This document shows, in pieces, positions 55,429-62,487 of a DNA stretch of 64,000 bases. How positions within the stretch are numbered: position 1 is the first letter of the stretch; every line of letters starts with the position of its first letter. The notes beneath the pieces are model-generated. The model had not been told where the DNA came from. It did not search any database and saw nothing but the letters and a program-made list of their open reading frames with translations. Origin of the DNA: Polynucleobacter sp. (GTDB lineage Bacteria > Pseudomonadota > Gammaproteobacteria > Burkholderiales > Burkholderiaceae); NCBI GenBank assembly GCA_024642065.1, contig JAHEBW010000004.1:1-64000 (forward strand), in the 5' to 3' direction. Position numbers and translations under genes: made by a program.

Positions 55429-57099
55429 ATGACAAAAAAACAAAAACTAGAACTGACGTGGATTGGCAAAGATGATGTTACTAAGTTAGAGCCGCGAATT
55501 CTTATTGAAGATTCGAAGCTGTCTTATCACGCACCAAAACGCCATAGTGAAGATGATCTTTTCGAAAACAAGCTAATTTTTGGTGACAACCTGCTTGCTT
55601 TGAAAGCTTTGGAGCAGGAATTTACTGGAAAAGTGAAATGTGTGTTTATTGATCCACCGTATAACACCGGCTCAGCATTTGAGCACTACGACGATGGCGT
55701 TGAGCATTCAATGTGGCTTAGTCTTATTCGTGATCGATTAGAAATCATAAAGAGGCTTATGAGTGAGGCTGGCTCGATTTGGATTTCAATTGACGACAAT
55801 GAAGCGCACTACTTAAAAGTACTTTGTGATGAAATTTTTGGCAGAAATAATTTTGTTGCAAACGTTGTTTGGCAAAAGCGTACATCCCCTGACATGCGTG
55901 CAACGCTTGGTGCTGGACACGACCATGTTCTAGTTTATGCAAAAAACTTAATTACTTTTAAAGGGGTGATCAAGAAAATTGCGAAGACAGATGACCAAGC
56001 TGGTCAGTACAAAAATCCTGATAACGACCCATATGGTCCTTGGGTTTCGTCTGATTTCACTGCGCAAGGATTTCGGCCAAATCAAATGTATTCAATAACA
56101 ACACCATCGGGTAAAACATACGTCCCACCTGCTGGAAGATGTTGGAAAAATATTGAATCGGTTTATCAAAGAATGCACGAAGACGGTCGCATGTATTACG
56201 GTCGTGAAGGCGACGCAATGCCGCGTAAAAAAACTTATTTGAATGAGTCGGAGGGCAACACGGCATGGACTTGGTGGCCGAACAGTGAAGTAGGTCATAA
56301 CCAAGAAGCGAAAAAAGAAATCAATGCATTATTTGGAGCGGAAAATGCGTTTGATACACCTAAGCCTGAGCGTCTTATTAAACGTATTTTGGAGTTAACA
56401 ACTGATATCGGAGATATTGTTCTTGACTCATTTGCTGGCTCTGGCACTACCGCCGCTGTAGCACACAAGATGAGTAGAAGGTGGATAACAGTGGAACTAG
56501 GAGAGCACTGCCATACACATGTAATTCCTAGACTTAAAAAAGTGATCGATGGTAATGATGCAGGCGGCATCACAGAAGCAATAGGCTGGACAGGTGGTGG
56601 TGGTTTTCGCTACTACAAACTTGCACCGTCATTGCTTGCGAAAGATAAATGGGACAACTGGGTAATTAACAAAGATTACGATGCAAACATGCTTGCTGCT
56701 GCTGTGTGCAAGCACGAGGGATTTACGTATAGCCCAAGTGAAACTGATTGGTGGGCACATGGTTACAGCACTGAAACCGATTTCATTTACGTTACAACCC
56801 AAACGTTGACAGAAGAGCAGCTACTTGCGCTTAGTGAGGACGTTGGGAATGACCGCACTTTGCTTGTCTGCTGTGCAGCCTTCAAAGCTAGTTCAGCAAT
56901 GCTAAATGACAAGCTATCAAACTTAACTCTCAAGAAGATGCCACATGCACTTCTATCAAAGTGTGAGTGGGGTAAAGACGACTACAGCTTGAATATTTCT
57001 AAGTTGCCAGTCGCAGACCATGATGATGTGGAACAAGAAGTTTCAACAAAAAAGAAGACAGCTAAAAAAGAAGCTGACTTATTTGGCGAAGAATCGTGA
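55429..57099 (+). CDS. Site-specific adenine DNA methyltransferase (type III Mod-like, beta class)
   Basis: 556 residues. The catalytic DPPY (75-78, in FIDPPYNTGSAFEHYDDG) precedes the SAM-binding FAGSG (335-339, in DSFAGSGTTAAVAHKM), the beta-class order used by type III Mod proteins. The intervening 170-310 region is the likely target-recognition part. A C-terminal extension of about 180 residues follows the catalytic fold. It should make N6-methyladenine at a site that cannot be predicted here, protecting host DNA from the adjacent Res. Stop overlaps the GTG upstream of res. Confidence 0.92.
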   Translation: MTKKQKLELTWIGKDDVTKLEPRILIEDSKLSYHAPKRHSEDDLFENKLIFGDNLLALKALEQEFTGKVKCVFIDPPYNTGSAFEHYDDGVEHSMWLSLIRDRLEIIKRLMSEAGSIWISIDDNEAHYLKVLCDEIFGRNNFVANVVWQKRTSPDMRATLGAGHDHVLVYAKNLITFKGVIKKIAKTDDQAGQYKNPDNDPYGPWVSSDFTAQGFRPNQMYSITTPSGKTYVPPAGRCWKNIESVYQRMHEDGRMYYGREGDAMPRKKTYLNESEGNTAWTWWPNSEVGHNQEAKKEINALFGAENAFDTPKPERLIKRILELTTDIGDIVLDSFAGSGTTAAVAHKMSRRWITVELGEHCHTHVIPRLKKVIDGNDAGGITEAIGWTGGGGFRYYKLAPSLLAKDKWDNWVINKDYDANMLAAAVCKHEGFTYSPSETDWWAHGYSTETDFIYVTTQTLTEEQLLALSEDVGNDRTLLVCCAAFKASSAMLNDKLSNLTLKKMPHALLSKCEWGKDDYSLNISKLPVADHDDVEQEVSTKKKTAKKEADLFGEES

Positions 57100-57107
57100 G
57101 AGCCAAC

Positions 57108-59864
57108 ATGACAGCCTTCTACAGCCTTAACGAACAATCCAAACGCAGTGTGAACGCTATCAGTTCACGCCTTAGCCTTCGTCAACCTCAACGCGACAGC
57201 CTTGAAATATTGGCTCACATACTTGAACTGAATCCGCCGGTAAAAGGTGGAGACTTAGTGGCTGAACTCGCTAAGGTGCAAGAGGCATATCCAAATGTTG
57301 TTAGCTTTGATCGTGAGTTTGTATCGCTTTGCTTTGCACTAGCTACGGGCGTTGGTAAAACACGCTTGATGGGTGCATTTATGGCATTGCTGTACACGCA
57401 ATACGGTGTTCGCAACTTCTTTGTGTTGGCACCTAACTTAACTATTTACACCAAGCTGATTACTGACTTTTCGCCAGCGTCATCCAAATACGTACTGAAT
57501 GGTCTACAAGAGTTTGCCAACAATCCACCACTTGTTATTACCGGTGACAACTACGATAGCGGGATTGACGTAGGCAGTGGCAGGCTGAATCAAGACGAAG
57601 TGACTATCAACGTCTTCAACGTTGCCAAGATAAGCAGTGAGGTGCGTGGGGGGAAAGCGCCACGTATCAAGCGCCTAAGCGAATACATCGGGCAAAGCTA
57701 CTTTGAGTACCTAGCTAGCTTGGAAGACTTGGTGATGATTATGGACGAGAGCCATCGTTATCGCGCTAGTGCAGGCTTCAAGGCAATTAACGAATTGAAG
57801 CCAATGCTTGGGTTGGAGTTAACTGCAACACCGCAAATTGAAAGTGGCACGACACCAGAACGTTTCAAGAATATTATTTACGACTATCCGTTAGCAAACG
57901 CTATTGCCGATGGCTTTGTCAAAGAGCCAGCTGTTGCGACTCGTGAAGACTTTAATGCAGATAACTACGGTGAAGAAGAGCTTGAGGATTTGAAAATTCG
58001 TGACGGCGTAGTTGTTCACGAAGACACAAAGATTGAACTTGCAACATTTGCACGTAATCACAATCTGCCAATCGTCAAACCGTTCATGCTTGTTGTGGCT
58101 AAAGATACAGCACATGCCGACAACATTGTTGAACGAATTAAGCGCGATGATTTTTTTGGCGGACGTTACAAAGATAAAGTGATTACTGTTCACTCAAACC
58201 AAAAAGGCACAGAGAGTGACGAGACAATTGCACGTTTGCTAGCAGTTGAAGACCCTAACGAGCCAACTGAAATTGTTGTACACGTAGACAAGTTGAAAGA
58301 AGGCTGGGATGTTCGTAATTTGTACACCATCGTTCCGCTTCGTGCTGCAAATTCATCAACGCTAGTTGAGCAAAGCATTGGGCGAGGTTTGCGTTTGCCC
58401 TACGGTAAGCGAATGGGTGTTGCAGCGGTAGATCGATTAACTATCGTGGCGCATGACAAGTTTGATGCAATTATTAACGAAGCTAACAAACCAAACTCCA
58501 TCATTCGCTCAGTCATTCGGATTGGCAAAGACGTTAGTTTGGTTGGCAAAAAAGCTGTCACTGTTACCAACACTGCCATCGAGCAGCTTATTGGTCGTCC
58601 CATAGTGCAACCAGTGCCAGAACAACAATTTGAGTTGGGCGTGCAGGAGAAACCTGTACTCACAACACGCGAAGAGCAAACTGTTGTGAATTTGATTGTT
58701 GAGGCTATCAAAGAAAATGAACGTAGGGTTTCGGATGTTCCAAACCTCGAAGCACTTATAAAACCAGATGTGCAAGAGCGCATTGCTAAAAAAGTCACTG
58801 CGGCGTACGAGACAACTTATCAGCCTGCGCAAGCTGAGTTTGCTGAAACAAGCACTAAGCCAGATATCGCAGCTATTGTCAAAGACAGCTTGCGGCGCTA
58901 CTTGGACTTGAACATCGGCATACCTCGTATCAGCGTGAGACCTAAAGGTACTGTTCGCACAGGCTTTAAAGATTTTGAGCTTGATACAAGTGCAATCAAT
59001 CAACAGCCCGTTGACCAAAACATTCTGATTCAACTCCTACGCACAAGTGACAGGGAGCGTATTCACGCAGATTTAGCATACGCAACCGAAGATAGATTTG
59101 AGGACTACATCGTTCGTAATCTCGTTGACTTTGATGACATTAGCTACGATGAACACGCAGACATTTTGTATAAATTGTCTAGTCAAGTTGTGTCAAAGCT
59201 TAGAAGCTACTTGGACACAGACGAAGAGGTACTAAACGTTATCCAGTTCAACCAGCGTCAGTTTTCAACATACATCCATTCGCAGATGCAAAAGCATTGG
59301 TGGCAGGAGGCTGATGAAGGCTACGAAGTAACTGTGAGTCGTGGCTATCAAACGTTTACCGATACAAGCTATTCAGCTGATGGCGATGAAAAGCTACGTA
59401 ACGTGCATCAACCACTGGCAACTGGTGAGCGTGACAGGATTGGCGGCATGTTGTTTGGTGGCTTTGAACGTTGCTCATATCCAGTCCAAAAATTTAGTAG
59501 TGACAGCGAACGTATGTTTGCCAGTTTGCTTGAGAAAGACTTAGATACCAAGAAGTGGTTTAAGCCTACTCGCGACCAGTTTGCAATTAGCTATCGGGAT
59601 GCAAATGGCAGCACTGCAACGTACGAGCCTGACTTTGTTGTTGAGACAGCTACGCACAAATACATCATCGAGCCGAAGCAAGCTAGCTTGATGAACGACC
59701 CTAACGTGCAAGCTAAAAAGAGTGCAGCAGTTACATGGTGCCAAAACGCCACTGAACACGAACTTAAAAATGCTGGAAAAGAATGGCGTTACGTTCTTAT
59801 CCCGCACACAGCAATTCTTCCAAGCGCAACATTAAGTGGTTTGGTTCAGCAGTACAAGGGGTAG
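57108..59864 (+). CDS. Type III restriction Res-like helicase-nuclease
   Basis: 918 residues. SF2 helicase: Walker A ATGVGKTRLM (about 78-87), DESH box in MDESHRYR (D213-H216), ELTATPQIES, and motif VI VEQSIGRGLRLPYGKR. Near the C-terminus a PD-(D/E)xK nuclease is visible: P841-D842, then E855-P-K857 in YIIEPKQAS. This is the restriction subunit pairing with the methyltransferase. I use the ATG at 57108; a GTG at 57096 overlaps the mod stop. It resembles the family NCBI calls BPTD_3080 restriction endonucleases, from memory and unverified. Confidence 0.9.
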   Translation: MTAFYSLNEQSKRSVNAISSRLSLRQPQRDSLEILAHILELNPPVKGGDLVAELAKVQEAYPNVVSFDREFVSLCFALATGVGKTRLMGAFMALLYTQYGVRNFFVLAPNLTIYTKLITDFSPASSKYVLNGLQEFANNPPLVITGDNYDSGIDVGSGRLNQDEVTINVFNVAKISSEVRGGKAPRIKRLSEYIGQSYFEYLASLEDLVMIMDESHRYRASAGFKAINELKPMLGLELTATPQIESGTTPERFKNIIYDYPLANAIADGFVKEPAVATREDFNADNYGEEELEDLKIRDGVVVHEDTKIELATFARNHNLPIVKPFMLVVAKDTAHADNIVERIKRDDFFGGRYKDKVITVHSNQKGTESDETIARLLAVEDPNEPTEIVVHVDKLKEGWDVRNLYTIVPLRAANSSTLVEQSIGRGLRLPYGKRMGVAAVDRLTIVAHDKFDAIINEANKPNSIIRSVIRIGKDVSLVGKKAVTVTNTAIEQLIGRPIVQPVPEQQFELGVQEKPVLTTREEQTVVNLIVEAIKENERRVSDVPNLEALIKPDVQERIAKKVTAAYETTYQPAQAEFAETSTKPDIAAIVKDSLRRYLDLNIGIPRISVRPKGTVRTGFKDFELDTSAINQQPVDQNILIQLLRTSDRERIHADLAYATEDRFEDYIVRNLVDFDDISYDEHADILYKLSSQVVSKLRSYLDTDEEVLNVIQFNQRQFSTYIHSQMQKHWWQEADEGYEVTVSRGYQTFTDTSYSADGDEKLRNVHQPLATGERDRIGGMLFGGFERCSYPVQKFSSDSERMFASLLEKDLDTKKWFKPTRDQFAISYRDANGSTATYEPDFVVETATHKYIIEPKQASLMNDPNVQAKKSAAVTWCQNATEHELKNAGKEWRYVLIPHTAILPSATLSGLVQQYKG

Positions 59865-59880
59865 GCACTGAATTTATCTG

Positions 59881-59901
59881 AAGTGTTACTTAAGTAACGC
59901 T
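59881..59901 (-). repeat. Right copy of the 21-bp near-palindromic repeat
   Basis: Exact reverse complement of 51660-51680, with the same GTTACTTAAGTAAC core (59885-59898). It begins 17 bp after the res stop codon. It has no T run, so it is not an ordinary terminator. Confidence 0.85.
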
Positions 59902-59956
59902 GGAGGTGCAAAGTGATGTGACGCAAACGTAGCTAAATCATTAGCTTCCACAAAAG

Positions 59957-60124
59957 CTATTGCACATAGACAACAGCACCACGCTTATCTACTACTCGAA
60001 CCAACAAAGCGCCACGCTGCTTCTTTTGCATTGCACTTGAGATTGCTGTGGACTCAGTACCGTATTTCCCAAGGGTTGTCCATGATTCGTAGGGGCTGCG
60101 TGTTTTGTATTGTGCTTTGAACAT
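59957..60124 (-). CDS. Small basic protein of unknown function
   Basis: 55 residues if started at the ATG at 60124 (MFKAQYKTRSPYESW); the frame is open to an ATG at 60208, giving 83 residues. The core SPYESWTTLGKYGTESTAIS and ending VRVVDKRGAVVYVQ look like a compact folded domain rather than random translation. I recall similar short proteins in phages and islands but cannot name a family. No clear Shine-Dalgarno sequence for either start. Confidence 0.45.
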   Translation of the reverse strand: MFKAQYKTRSPYESWTTLGKYGTESTAISSAMQKKQRGALLVRVVDKRGAVVYVQ

Positions 60125-60308
60125 GTTGTATTTACATTCAGTAAGCGAACCGCAGTTCGCCGTGTCTCTGCAATTTTCACTCGCTAGCTCTTTCGCATTG
60201 CTTCGCACTTTTCTTTTTCTTTGAATTTTTAGAGAAAGCTATGCTATTACTGCATGTCATGAAGCAGCTGAAGTGTTAATAAGCAAGTGAACTAAGGCTC
60301 TAGCTTGC

Positions 60309-60824
60309 TCAAGCTTGTGATGGAATATACGTGGAGTTAATGTCTAAGCCTAATTGTTCGTGAAGTTTGTTTTCGTTGTGCCCGTAGTGCATCCAGCCTA
60401 TGTTTTCAGTATCTGCTTTTTGCAGCCATATGCTTTTATTTGATTGCTTTGCCTTAGTTACCCATAGTTCTCTAAATACAGTAATCATGTCTTGCTCTGT
60501 GATGCTTGCTGGAATGTTGCCAAATGCAAAGTGATAGTGGATTGTGCTTGTGGACCTGTTTAGTTTGCCTGTGTGCAGATGGCTGATGACGAGCGGGTTG
60601 TTTGAATGTGCGCTATTGGTTAAGCCTTTGTGACCATTAAAAAATTGAACTAGCTTGCGTGAGAAGAATTTGCCTGTTTTTTTAGCATTCAAAATCATGC
60701 CGTAAATTTGTTTGTCTGTTTTGTTGTAAATGTGCATGTGTGTATGCCCAACTGCTACCCACTGTATTCGGTCGCTATGAGGTAAAGCAATTAGATTGTC
60801 CGAGTAGTTTTCATTGTTTTGCAT
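60309..60824 (-). CDS. Putative HUH-type replication/mobilization-like protein
   Basis: 171 residues, His-rich. TIHYHFAFGNIP (H96, H98) matches a His-hydrophobic-His metal motif, followed by a W121 helix and WMHYGHNENK where Y147 could be the catalytic Tyr of a single-Tyr rolling-circle initiator. A second HTHMH occurs at 27-31. Motif order and size resemble inovirus Gp2/plasmid Rep proteins, but the usual Lys three residues after the Tyr is missing, so activity is doubtful. It could be the origin-recognition or mobilization protein of the island. Confidence 0.5.
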   Translation of the reverse strand: MQNNENYSDNLIALPHSDRIQWVAVGHTHMHIYNKTDKQIYGMILNAKKTGKFFSRKLVQFFNGHKGLTNSAHSNNPLVISHLHTGKLNRSTSTIHYHFAFGNIPASITEQDMITVFRELWVTKAKQSNKSIWLQKADTENIGWMHYGHNENKLHEQLGLDINSTYIPSQA

Positions 60825-60893
60825 ATGCAGTTATTTAGCTCACTGATATGAAAATCCATTAGTTTTGGCCTAGGCCTACTTAGTGCCAAACTT

Positions 60894-60927
60894 TTCGGTT
60901 GTCCACGATGTGTCACGAACATAAATT
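60894..60927 (+). promoter_or_regulatory. Putative promoter of the DUF6641-like gene, with repeated upstream motif
   Basis: TTCGGTTGTCCA (60894-60905) contains TTGTCC as a -35, with TAAATT (60922-60927) 17 bp further as -10. The same 12-mer recurs at 61650-61661 upstream of the DUF6876-like gene. Confidence 0.45.
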
Positions 60928-60961
60928 AGTGACGCCCTGTTAAACACGAAAGGACAACACA

Positions 60962-61399
60962 ATGGCAACACTAGCTTCTCTCAAACTCGTAGCGGCAAAG
61001 AAGCCAGCAAACATGCCCCCAGCAAGCCAGCGCCGTAACAAGCTGTTGGCTAAGCTGGAGCAGCAAATTCACCTTGCTACTGCGCACAATCAAGGCGAGA
61101 CTTATGCGCCAATGCACGTTAAGACTACTACCAATGCAGCTGGTGAACGAGTGCAGGTCAGTCAGCCAAAAAAAATCAAGCCATGGTGGTTTGTCAGCGA
61201 GAGTGGCAAGGTCTGCATTGCTATTCGATATGGCGCAAAGGTCATTGAACTGGCAAAAGGCAAAACAGCCATTGAAGTTAGCAACCCAGCAGCACTTATC
61301 GAAGCACTCGATGCCGTTAAGGTTGCTGTGCAAGCTGGTGAACTAGATGCACAACTTGAAGCAGCCAGCATGAAGTTACGAGAAGGCTTTGTTAAGTAA
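60962..61399 (+). CDS. DUF6641-like protein
   Basis: 145 residues. Basic N-terminal half (QRRNKLLAKLEQQIHLA), then KPWWFVSESGKVCIAIRYGAKVIEL, which suggests a beta-rich middle, and a helical C-terminus. SD AAAGGA lies 8 nt before the start. It resembles the family NCBI names DUF6641, found in accessory islands (from memory). Function unknown; probably cotranscribed with the small gene that follows. Confidence 0.7.
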   Translation: MATLASLKLVAAKKPANMPPASQRRNKLLAKLEQQIHLATAHNQGETYAPMHVKTTTNAAGERVQVSQPKKIKPWWFVSESGKVCIAIRYGAKVIELAKGKTAIEVSNPAALIEALDAVKVAVQAGELDAQLEAASMKLREGFVK

Positions 61400-61406
61400 T
61401 GCGAAT

Positions 61407-61435
61407 GAGTGCTGTCGTTTCAAGCGCCAGCACTC
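61407..61435 (+). repeat. Hairpin downstream of the DUF6641-like gene
   Basis: GAGTGCTG (61407-61414) / CAGCACTC (61428-61435), perfect 8-bp stem. The following CTCCCCAC can pair with GTGGGAG at 61449-61455, which overlaps the next gene's ribosome binding site. Confidence 0.5.
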
Positions 61436-61463
61436 CCCACTAAATACTGTGGGAGGGGTAACC

Positions 61464-61616
61464 ATGCGCATTGAAGAAGTTGTAGATGGAGCCACACAGC
61501 GTGTCAACTTGTTAAAGCAGCAAGCTAAGTTGGCGCAGAGGCGTGCCAAAGAGGCTTCGCTTCGCATGAAGATGCAGAAAACACAGCAATCACTGGTCAA
61601 GCTAGCAGCGCAGTGA
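61464..61616 (+). CDS. Small helical protein
   Basis: 50 residues, MRIEEVVDGATQRVNLLKQQ then a Lys/Arg/Gln-rich amphipathic helix. The start is supported by a strong GGGAGGGG ribosome binding site 6 nt upstream. No recognisable domain. Placed between the DUF6641-like and DUF6876-like genes in the same direction. Confidence 0.6.
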   Translation: MRIEEVVDGATQRVNLLKQQAKLAQRRAKEASLRMKMQKTQQSLVKLAAQ

Positions 61617-61649
61617 TGAGTCCTGCCAACATGGCGGGATACCAATCAA

Positions 61650-61661
61650 TTCGGTTGTCCA
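61650..61661 (+). promoter_or_regulatory. Second copy of TTCGGTTGTCCA upstream motif
   Basis: Identical to 60894-60905 and similarly placed (48 versus 56 bp before the start codon). No good -10 follows, so it may be a protein-binding site rather than part of a promoter. Confidence 0.4.
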
Positions 61662-61709
61662 AGTGTTCGTGTGAAAACAAACTGTAGTCAAGCAACGAAA
61701 GGGCTACAG

Positions 61710-62066
61710 ATGAAAAATTTTGATGAAAACCAGTTGTATCAATTCACAGGCACAGAACGCTACTACCGCATCAGCCGTAAACACTTGCTAACGGATGGCA
61801 CCAAATACGTAGCTGAAACTGCTGGGGCGTTTTGGATGATGGATGCAGTGGCAAGCCATCTAAGTGAAATTGGAACTGATGACTGGTTTGTTCTCGTTCG
61901 TGTCACAGTCGCGGACACAGCGGCAGTAATGCGATACGAAGACGGCAATGGAAATATTCACGCTGAACAGGCCATCCCTTACACAGACTTCCCACTTCAA
62001 AGCTTCATTTTGTACGCTTGTTGGGATGGTGAGTATTGGGTGCTGATGCTGCCCAGTGAGTACTGA
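61710..62066 (+). CDS. DUF6876-like protein
   Basis: 118 residues. Contains FTGTERYYRISRKHLLTDGTKYVAETAGAFWMMDAVASHL (short form: LLTDGTKYVAE; AFWMMDAVASH) and CWDGEYWVLMLPSEY, which match my recollection of DUF6876, a family common on plasmids and integrative elements. Start chosen at 61710 with AAAGGG upstream. Function unknown. Confidence 0.7.
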   Translation: MKNFDENQLYQFTGTERYYRISRKHLLTDGTKYVAETAGAFWMMDAVASHLSEIGTDDWFVLVRVTVADTAAVMRYEDGNGNIHAEQAIPYTDFPLQSFILYACWDGEYWVLMLPSEY

Positions 62067-62445
62067 AACTCCACCAAACGAGTCAAAAGAAGGGGATTCT
62101 GAATGATTTATGGTGGGGGATTTATTTTTCACGCATCGCTGCAGCCAGCATTAGTTAAATGCACTTTGCTGCCAAGAAATGAATCTATCGAATAGTGCAA
62201 ATTGCGCCATTCGGTTTTGTGTCTTTTCAAATGCTAAAACACTAATTTCATAGTTAATTATTTTGATTTCTGACACATTGGTTCAAATAGCACAGCGTGT
62301 AACTTTCATTTCACGTAAAATACTTATGTTTATGAAAACAACGTAACTATGGGATTGTGATAAAAAATGAAGTTGCACAAAAGTTACACGCTAAAAAAAT
62401 ACGCTTTTAAGTTGTTGAAAACAAACAACAATTTTCAAGGTAATT
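62067..62445. other. Right-end non-coding region of the island
   Basis: 379 bases without a convincing gene, AT-rich toward attR. It holds the right arm-type site at 62376-62389 and several GTAACTT/ACGTAA-like segments (about 62298, 62342). A 30-codon ORF at 62103-62195 is not convincing. Confidence 0.6.
62376..62389 (+). repeat. Candidate right arm-type integrase site
   Basis: CACAAAAGTTACAC; 13 of 14 bases match 49221-49234 near attL in the same orientation. Confidence 0.45.
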
Positions 62446-62456
62446 ATTGAGTGGGA
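62446..62456 (+). repeat. attR core
   Basis: ATTGAGTGGGA followed by ATAA. Read in frame it is ATT GAG TGG GAA TAA, that is the ancestral guaA tail IEWE-stop. Confidence 0.85.
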
Positions 62457-62458
62457 AT

Positions 62459-62481
62459 AAGCGGGGCATTTGTCCTCGCTT
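62459..62481 (+). terminator. Displaced original terminator of guaA
   Basis: AAGCGGGG / CCTCGCTT, an 8-bp stem with one G-T pair and 7-nt loop, immediately after the residual guaA stop. It lies just before the radical-SAM gene. There is no T run, so it may depend on other signals. Confidence 0.45.
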
Positions 62482-62487
62482 CTTGGT

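Larger units (their letters stand above)
49163..62456 (+). mobile_element. Integrative element in the guaA 3' end (about 13.3 kb)
   Basis: Bounded by the direct repeat ATTGAGTGGGA (49163-49173 and 62446-62456). A tyrosine integrase lies beside attL in the same direction as guaA. The element carries a second recombinase, a restriction/defence-like module, and small accessory genes. It has no recognisable conjugation, phage structural or partition genes, so it is best described as a non-conjugative integrative island that may be mobilised by others. guaA is a known integration hotspot for islands in several proteobacteria. Confidence 0.88.

Noticed and set aside
58509..59033. 174-codon antisense ORF within the Res gene
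   Set aside because: Lies wholly inside a strongly supported coding sequence, Cys/Leu-rich shadow translation with no domain pattern.
52546..59864. Calling the module a DISARM system because of the SNF2 helicase and methyltransferase
   Set aside because: No DrmA, DrmB (DUF1998) or DrmC (phospholipase D) proteins are encoded; the nuclease-helicase is type III Res-like.
51660..59901. Treating the 21-bp inverted repeats as ends of a DDE transposon
   Set aside because: No transposase is encoded between them and no flanking target-site duplication is seen (bases before and after differ).
61860..62132. 90-codon leftward ORF overlapping the DUF6876-like gene
   Set aside because: Antisense shadow of a better supported gene with its own ribosome binding site.
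62103..62195. 30-codon ORF near attR with an AGAAGGGG upstream
   Set aside because: Too short and without domain character; the purine-rich stretch alone does not support a gene.
49163..62456. Calling the element a prophage or an ICE
   Set aside because: No capsid, terminase, lysis, relaxase-coupling or type IV secretion genes are visible; only recombinases and a doubtful HUH-like protein.
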